Below, in pieces: positions 57,319 to 64,000 of a DNA stretch of 64,000 nt. The DNA lies in assembly GCF_000346465.2 (NCBI RefSeq), contig NC_034009.1, positions 30,004,131-30,068,130 of the forward strand, in the 5' to 3' direction. The notes beneath the pieces were generated by a model. It was not told the DNA's origin. It did no database searches and was given only the letters and a program-made list of their open reading frames with translations. How positions within the stretch are numbered: position 1 is the stretch's first letter; every line of letters starts with the position of its first letter. Position numbers and translations under genes: made by a program. Source of the DNA: Prunus persica. Lineage: Eukaryota; Streptophyta; Magnoliopsida; Rosales; Rosaceae.

Positions 57319-60300
57319 CTACATAACTAAGCTTGTTAGTTGGGGCGCCACTGAAGAACCGAAAAGTGAATCCCCTAAATATTTGCAGTTCTCATGATCA
57401 ACTTTCAGAGATGACGGAATCATAAATCTTTCACAAGTACCGGATCCCACAAGGCCACGGGTGCTTTTACTGTCACCAACAATGCAATGCACCTTCTGGA
57501 CAGAGCTCCAGTTACGTCTTCTCTTCCTTGACGACTTCCACTTAAGCTGGGCAAGTACATCATCCTTCAAAAGATCCGGAACCTTACCCAATTCTTTAAC
57601 CTTTTCATCCTTATCTTTTTTATAGAGCAGACAAGAAACCTTACACCCTGTTTCATCTTTCTTCGAGGCACTATCACAGATAGCAGATTGTGCTGACATG
57701 CCATCTAAACATTTTCCCACAACTTGCTTTGTTTCTAAACTACACGTGATTGAGCTAACAAGTTCAGGCTTGTCCTTAATTTGAGCCCACCCATTACCCA
57801 ACCACTCTTGAGAATGTCTTAATTCACCACGACCGACAATCAACACCCGCTTTTCTCCTGCACAGAGAGAGCAAGCAAATTAATATATTTTAGCAAGTAA
57901 ACAAAAATACAAAATAGAAAGTTAACAGATTTTCATGAACTTCGTTGTTACTATTATCAGATTTCAAAGAAGGGAAGTCTTTGCAAACCTGGGAAATACA
58001 CACGAAGTCTTTCGTCACATTCCTTCTTTACTACAATCCCTTCCCACCACCCATCGTGCCACCAGACATCAACAGCAGTCCCAACATCAACCGCCCATGA
58101 AACTTTGCATTTATTAGACTCTGGAGATGGCCGAATAATTGGCCTACCACAAATCCGAAAACCCAATTGATCAGAAGCTGCAACCCGGGATGCCAAAACC
58201 CATTCCTACAACATGAAAATTGTAAAGTTCAAGCAAGCCATAAGCAAAGAACAGGTTTGACACAAGTTTAGTACAAAAGAAAATATTACAGAGATGGCCC
58301 CAATGCATACCTCAAGTTTGTTAGCTTCATCAGCTGCATCCTGAACATCTTGATATTGCACCTTCACTTTCTCTTTATGCTTTTTGATAATTAAAGCTCT
58401 AAACCAACATCCTCTAATGCCACTGTCTTGTGAGAGGACTTCAACCTGGGAGCCCAGTGCTAATTGCTGCAGTAGGGTTTTCTTCACCTCTTTACTAGGT
58501 AAAGTAGCATCAGCACTCCCTCTTCCAAAACCACAGGCTTCGCTTTTACTTCTGCAATCAGTCCCATGTTTACTTAAATTCCCCACATCCACGCATACTG
58601 CATCCAGTGATTCCCTTCGGACATTGTTTTCCAAGCAGATATCATCACCTTTTATTGAATGATGCCTCTTTTTAGGTCTGATACCATTGGCATCATCATT
58701 TTCCTCCATTTCCAACCCCTCAGTTGATTGTTGAGAACTCCCATGAACCTTGGAAGGAGAAGCTGTGCACATATATCTAAGTATCTCCTGTTTCCAATAA
58801 CCTTTAACTTGAGTAATGTCGAAGGGCTTGCAATCATCATTATCAAACTGCTTGTGGCATACAAAGGGTTCCAAATGAGTTTGTGTTGCCTCTTTGTGGA
58901 ATTTCTCGAAATGCTGGGGACTGAGGACGGTTGCCAATCCATCTATGCATTCAATACTGAGATCTTGAAGACACAGAGAAAAGAAAATCTCTCTGTCATT
59001 AAAATTGTGAGGCAAAACAATACCAACCTCATCAACTTTGTGAAACCATTGTACCACAACCATCTTGTTGCCCCTAGAATCCTCGTACATATCTTCTAAG
59101 TATGCAACAAGACGCTTATCCTCCTCTGCTAAAACAAATACAAAATCATGAACCTGAAAGTATTTGGAAAGAGGAAAAACAGAAGATGAATGAGTCAGAT
59201 GAAAATATTTTTCAAAAGCAAACTCACAATTGATGGTAAGATTTTCAAGAAACAAAAGGGAAATTTTTTTTATAAAAAGAAAAGGCAACAGAATAGAACT
59301 TACAGAAACTACAACACCGTTCCGGCTGAAAGATTGATAATGCCTCCGTTTTTTCCTGCATGTCCAAGGAGAACCTAACCACAGAAACTCAGTCGCGTGG
59401 TGGCCCAACTTCCGCAATACAGTATCCTAGGAGAAAGATGGAGAATGAATATAAGCGTATTTCAGTAATAAATATTTGAAGCATAAAACATGCAGCGGGG
59501 TAAATAAGAGTCATAAGTAATCATCCTTACCTTATGGATTTCAATCCCCAGTTTGCAAGAATCTTTATCATCCAACACACTCCCACCCAAATCAGGTGAC
59601 TTGTGAGGTGATGTATCTGAAGGATTCATAAAACAAACAAATTAATATGACATTTAACGTGGACTACAGTAAAAATAATAACGAAAATAGAATGATAGAT
59701 ATATCAGCAATCAGGACACATAAATGAAAACATAAAATAAAAACAACCCAAGAATATTAACAGAAAGAAATGTGTAAACAGAAACAAGCAGTGCAAAGGA
59801 CAAGTATCCATAACAGATGGATACATTAAACAGAGAAACTAAAAACCTGAAGACATAAACTACCGCATATACCAAAGATCATTAGGGAAAATAATAATAA
59901 ATCTGGCCATGAAGGGTCTTGACCTAGAGATTTTGAGGGCATAAGGATCCGATGCTCTCAACCAGCTCTTTACAATTTAATTAAAAATCCTGCAGCCCAG
60001 ATCATAGTCAGTTCACAAAAACAGGAACACCAGCAATACCATCAAGAACAGAGCATGGTCAAGGTTGAAAGCCAGATAAAGACAAGACCGTAAAAGTAAG
60101 AATACGCATAAAACAGCCCATACCACCTGTAAGGTCCTTCATTAGCGAACAAAAAAAAGCCTGTGGCGGCTCAATGAAAGAACATGACGAAAATATCTTT
60201 AAGGCGTTCGTGTTTTTAGCAAATAGAACGGCTATAAGTTGTGTAAATTTCCAAGAAATAAACAGAGAGGTAAGACCGATCCCCAAAAAAGAAAAGATTT

Positions 60301-61196
60301 TACATGGAAATGAATAATTTTTCTTCAACGCAAGGGGATTTTTCCTCATGCCAGGAAGAATTCAACATAAGTGGAGATCTGAAAGAGGGAAAGGAGTGGA
60401 AGACAGGCCAACTTGGGGGACAAACGCTCTTGCCAGAGCCGAATCTAGAAATTGAAAGATAAAGGAAATCAGATTTTGACAGATAAAACAAACCCAGATA
60501 ATCACAAAACTTTCGTCTCATAGCAAAGGTTGAAACTTTAACAAAGGGAAAAGCCTTGAATTTGGCCTGTAGGTGAACCCAAGAACCCTCCGCCCTATCA
60601 ACCAGAGAACAAAATTCTGATGGTGAAAATATACACATGAAAATGGGAACAAAAGAAATTGATTTGTGAATAAATCGATTAAAAATTAAACACAACCCCG
60701 GTAATTCTATGTCCGCCTCCAACAAAACAATCCAGATCCAGAAAATTTCTTCGACAAAATCCAAATCCCAACAATACTACACGAACAAATTGTATACAAA
60801 TACAAAAAACACATTCAATTTTCCCAATAAGGAAAACTGAAAACCCCAAAAATATCCAAAAACAAACAAGAAGGGGAGGGTTATCAAAATTCATCAAGAA
60901 ATTGAACATGGGCAAAATTTACCTGAAACAACGGAATTTAGCCAATCAACGACCTCCCTGCGAGACTTGAGCTTAACAAGCGAAGACATAGAGAATAAGG
61001 ATCGGTTTCTAAACGCGTAATGATAGGACATGTGCCGCAAGCTCTTCTCTTTGCCTACCACAGCCAGATCTGAGCTCCCGTCGCTTCGCTTCAGATAGTA
61101 ATGGACCTCTCTCCTCCCTTTGTCGCTCGACACAAACACCTCATCCCACCTCACGAACCCAAACGCCGTCGTTGCCGCATCCGCCAATCTATCCAT
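57319..61196 (-). CDS. BAH and Agenet domain protein (chromatin-type)
   Basis: Six exons on the minus strand: 60923-61196, 59531-59616, 59304-59426, 58311-59153, 57989-58205, 57319-57857, giving 693 residues. Residues about 120-290 form a BAH-type domain: [56 protein letters not shown] and [17 protein letters not shown]. Paired Agenet/Tudor-like modules follow: [20 protein letters not shown] with VKVQYQDV, and [20 protein letters not shown] with LRVYFPG. The C-terminus is basic ([12 protein letters not shown]). Plant relatives (the At1g68580 type, from memory) are annotated as Agenet/BAH proteins; some Agenet-BAH proteins read histone marks. Reader function here is inference. Intron 1 is 1.3 kb. 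Confidence 0.88.
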
Positions 61197-61327
61197 TCCC
61201 TCAAGGTTCGATAATTTAAACCCCTAGTTGATTATAACGACGCAGCTATGGTTCTAATTGATTGCATATAAAACCTTAACCGAGGAGGACGAACCAGAGA
61301 CGAAGAGCAATACGCGAACCAGATGCA

Positions 61328-61350
61328 CTCTCTCTCTCTCTCTCTCTCTC
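61328..61350. repeat. (CT)11 microsatellite
   Basis: Lies about 130 bp upstream of the BAH-Agenet ATG (GA on its coding strand), in the probable leader or promoter. Confidence 0.85.
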
Positions 61351-61872
61351 CCGGAATGAGAATGGAAGAGGGGTTTGAACGCAAATTTTAAACTTTATTA
61401 TTCAAGGGAAGGAGGGAGCTAGGGTTTCGAGCTTGGGGATGTGGATTGAGATAGACGGTTGAGATTGCACCCACGAGCGTGACACGCAGGAAAGTCGTAG
61501 GAAACTGCGGGGATATCTAAGGGGGTTTTGGATTTCCGAAAGTGCCCCTGGTCAAGTTTGGAAATTGCTGGCTTTTGTTATGTATCACATGCTGGAATTG
61601 GGCATTCGAGACAAGGAACAAGTTGAGGAGGGGGGGAGAGAGTGGTGCCCGCAATTGCCGGTGTAGAAAGGAAGACTCGCTCACTCTGGTTGCCAGCTGT
61701 CTGAAAAATTGTCTTCTTCTTTTCTTTTCTTTTTTCAGATAAAAAGAACCCTGTAAAATATAAATAGAAATTACGGTTGCGAAATAACTTTTTGTTAGTT
61801 ATTGAGATAATAAATTATGGTTGCGAATTTTTTTTTTATTATATGTGAAGCTTGTTTTTAATTAGTCTGGCA

Positions 61873-62478
61873 TAGGAATGGACATGGTCCGAATTTGATT
61901 AATTTCACGTTAAAATAATTGTCAAACTAATTACAATATAACGGTTTCATTTGGTTCAATTTTGACAAATATTAAGGAAGAAATCAAACAAAATCAAACC
62001 AATTTAAGATGATTTGGTGTTGGTTGGTTTGGCCTAAGCCTAATTTTCTTTTTCTTTTTTTCAACATTGTTAGCCTAATTACAATAAAAAAATATATTCA
62101 CAATTTGCTACGTACTTTTTCATTTACTAGACTATTAAACCATTCTAAAACTCAACATGCATTAAAACTTCAAATGTCAATAACTAAAATAGCTACAATT
62201 TAAATATCAATAACTCCAAAGGTCCATCAAACTTCAAATTCAACATCCATATAATCTAATTAGAGTACTATAAGTGTACAATAAATATACAAGTTTATGA
62301 TTTGATTCAATTGAGGTCGGTTTACAAAAACTCAATATTGAATCAAACCAAACCATATAAGGTTTAAATTGATTTTTAAACAATTTGACTTTTTCTTAGT
62401 CAAAGCAAAACCAAATCAATAATTACTATTTAGATCATACGATTTAATCAGTTCAGTTGGGATTGATGCCCATCCCTA
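61873..62478. mobile_element. Possible MITE (tentative)
   Basis: The left end taggaatggacat and the reverse complement of the right end (tagggatgggcat) match at 11 of 13 positions. The interior is AT-rich with several ggttcaattt/aaccaaacc motifs facing each other, as in degenerate hAT-type MITEs. No clear target duplication is seen. Confidence 0.4.
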
Positions 62479-64000
62479 ATATAGTATAGGATCATTGGCG
62501 TATTTATAATGGGGTCATTGGGGTCGCTTGACCCCATGAAATTAGTCCATGTGTGCATATTTAATGTGTTTGTTGATACGTGATAGCTAGGGTTTGGGCA
62601 TATTTGATGGCTTTTTTATATGTGATATAGCTAGGGTAGAAAAGAGGAAAAAATAAATGAAACTTAGTTTTCATTTTATGGCTAGGAAAGCAATTAGAGT
62701 AAAAATATTTTAATTTATTTTTTTCAATTATTTTTGTCAAACAAATGTATGAAGACTCTTACACCATGACCCCTTTGGGGTACAAACCCCGGATATGTTT
62801 TTCTTGAAATTTCATTTGACAAACAAAAATTACAATTATTCATTAAGGAAAAAACTCCTATAATGATTACAAGGAAAAAAAACTCCCTAATATGATGTAC
62901 GCGAAAGCTTGAAGATAAATATGTTTGAATGTTTTGTAGGTTATAAGTGTTGCTTTTCTTTAGTTTAATTTACAGTATTAATTAAAAAAAATTGCGTGTA
63001 AATGCAGCTGAAAATCTCCTGGCCCTTGTTTCCATCTTATGTATTTGTCTCTTTATTGAAGAAAGGTTCAAAATAAAGGAAGACAAATGGATAAAGTTTT
63101 ATTTTTTTAAAACAAACAGACGAGGTTGATTTGCATTGCAAGGAATTGTTTTTATTCAAACTAGCTCCTTGACACATGCTCACGCATGTGCCAATTAGTT
63201 TTCTTTTTCTTTTTTATTTTATTTTTAGAATTAATAAAAGATAACAGGATAGTTATGTTTCATAAAAGTAGGACCTATTATCTTATTTTATTTTTAATTT
63301 TAATTTTTTTAATATAAAAAAATATGAATTTACCATATTATCCTCATTTAATTAATAATTTCAATTCTTAATGTTTGAATTAATAAATGGCATTTTTTAG
63401 TATTTTGAATGTTTCACCATTTTTTGCCTTTTGCTTTATATATATAGATTTCATTTGACAAACGAAAATTACAATTATTCAAAGAAAAAAGGACAAAGCA
63501 AGAGGTCCCCAACCACCCCAAAAAAAAAAAAGAGAAAAAAAGCTAAAAACGAAAGGCGTTACCAAAAAAAAAGAAGCTAAAAACGACAGGTGCTCCATCC
63601 TTTTTCCACGCGGAAACTTTGCTGACGGTGCAAAACAGACCGGTCCTTGCGGTCCTGAACAGCATCGCCACAAGTACAGCTGCAAAGCACTCTATCATCA
63701 CCCCCATTAAAAAATTATAAGATAAAATTTTCATGGAAAAAAAAAAGAAAAAAAAAGGAGGATGAAGACGCGAATAAATAGGGGAGGTAGGGCATTGGAA
63801 ATGGCTCCAAAAGACAGCTAAGCCGGCCCCAAAAATTGGGCTGCATCTGAAAGGCGGGAGAGTTAAGCGGGATATTTTACTTGTAAGACAAGCGACACCG
63901 AATCTGAGCCGTTGCCTCCTTTAAATGCAAACCGTCCATTTCGATAATTCGTTTTGGTAGGGTCATGAATTCGCGCCAACTTCCGGGGCAGAAATGGAAA

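Larger units (their letters stand above)
61197..64000. other. Right-end intergenic region
   Basis: BAH-Agenet promoter and leader, with a CT tract at 61328-61350, then about 2.5 kb of AT-rich sequence with a possible MITE (61873-62478). A small minus-strand frame at 63543-63734 has no recognisable domain. Nothing else is supported. Confidence 0.5.

Noticed and set aside
60059..60915. Minus-strand frames of 78-154 codons inside intron 1 of the BAH-Agenet gene
   Set aside because: Hydrophobic, low-complexity translations without domains; the flanking exons join cleanly without them.
63479..63734. Small minus-strand frames near the right end
   Set aside because: One segment has a plausible membrane helix, but there is no family match and the tail is poly-Phe from an A-run; insufficient evidence for a gene.

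Overview
The window is nuclear DNA of a flowering plant, almost certainly a eudicot. Genes are interrupted by many short AT-rich GT-AG introns. The proteins are plant types: a TGA bZIP factor, ALMT anion channels, PCR/FW2.2-like cysteine-rich proteins and a CXE carboxylesterase. (CT)n/(GA)n microsatellites are frequent, and several small non-autonomous transposons are present. The gene mix and microsatellites fit a woody rosid, but that is a guess. A 100-N assembly gap lies at 19927-20026.

I reconstructed 14 protein-coding genes exon by exon; in every spliced model the reading frame closes across all junctions. Left to right: a class II TGA factor (+, 1527-4835); a small uncharacterised protein (-, 6109-6480); a head-to-head pair of PLAC8/PCR-type genes (-, 7115-8156 and +, 8841-9625); a CXE17-like carboxylesterase (+, 10963-12051); the PP2A scaffold subunit A (-, 14647-19055); an ALMT9-type channel (-, 21231-23976); KRR1 (+, 25764-29447); a second ALMT (-, 29890-32015); a plastid-type multi-pass membrane protein (-, 32632-34324) sharing a 273-bp divergent promoter with HOP2 (+, 34598-36113); an IST1-like ESCRT protein (-, 39064-40835); a PRP4-type splicing kinase (-, 45600-51204); two tiny tandem HMA-domain genes (-, 53794-54335 and 54995-56070); and a BAH plus Agenet chromatin-type protein (-, 57319-61196). 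That is 15 loci if the small uncharacterised protein, the weakest call, is included.

Between the genes I see a PIF/Harbinger-type MITE with TTA duplications (5248-5687), a SINE with a 15-bp target duplication (25147-25265), an array of degenerate palindromes built on TATAGCCG-NN-CGGCTATA (37185-37860), a non-autonomous hAT element with an 8-bp duplication that carries an intact exon resembling monodehydroascorbate reductase (51817-52748), a weak LTR/primer-binding-site remnant (about 53181-53330) and a possible MITE (61873-62478).

The genes do not form one pathway. Most are housekeeping (PP2A scaffold, KRR1, PRP4K, IST1, HOP2) or members of expanded plant families (ALMT, PCR, HMA, CXE, TGA). 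I find no evidence of a previously undescribed multi-gene system. The most unusual items are the exon-carrying hAT element, the palindrome array, a GC-AG intron in the PRP4K kinase domain and the CT tracts pressed against splice sites in several genes.
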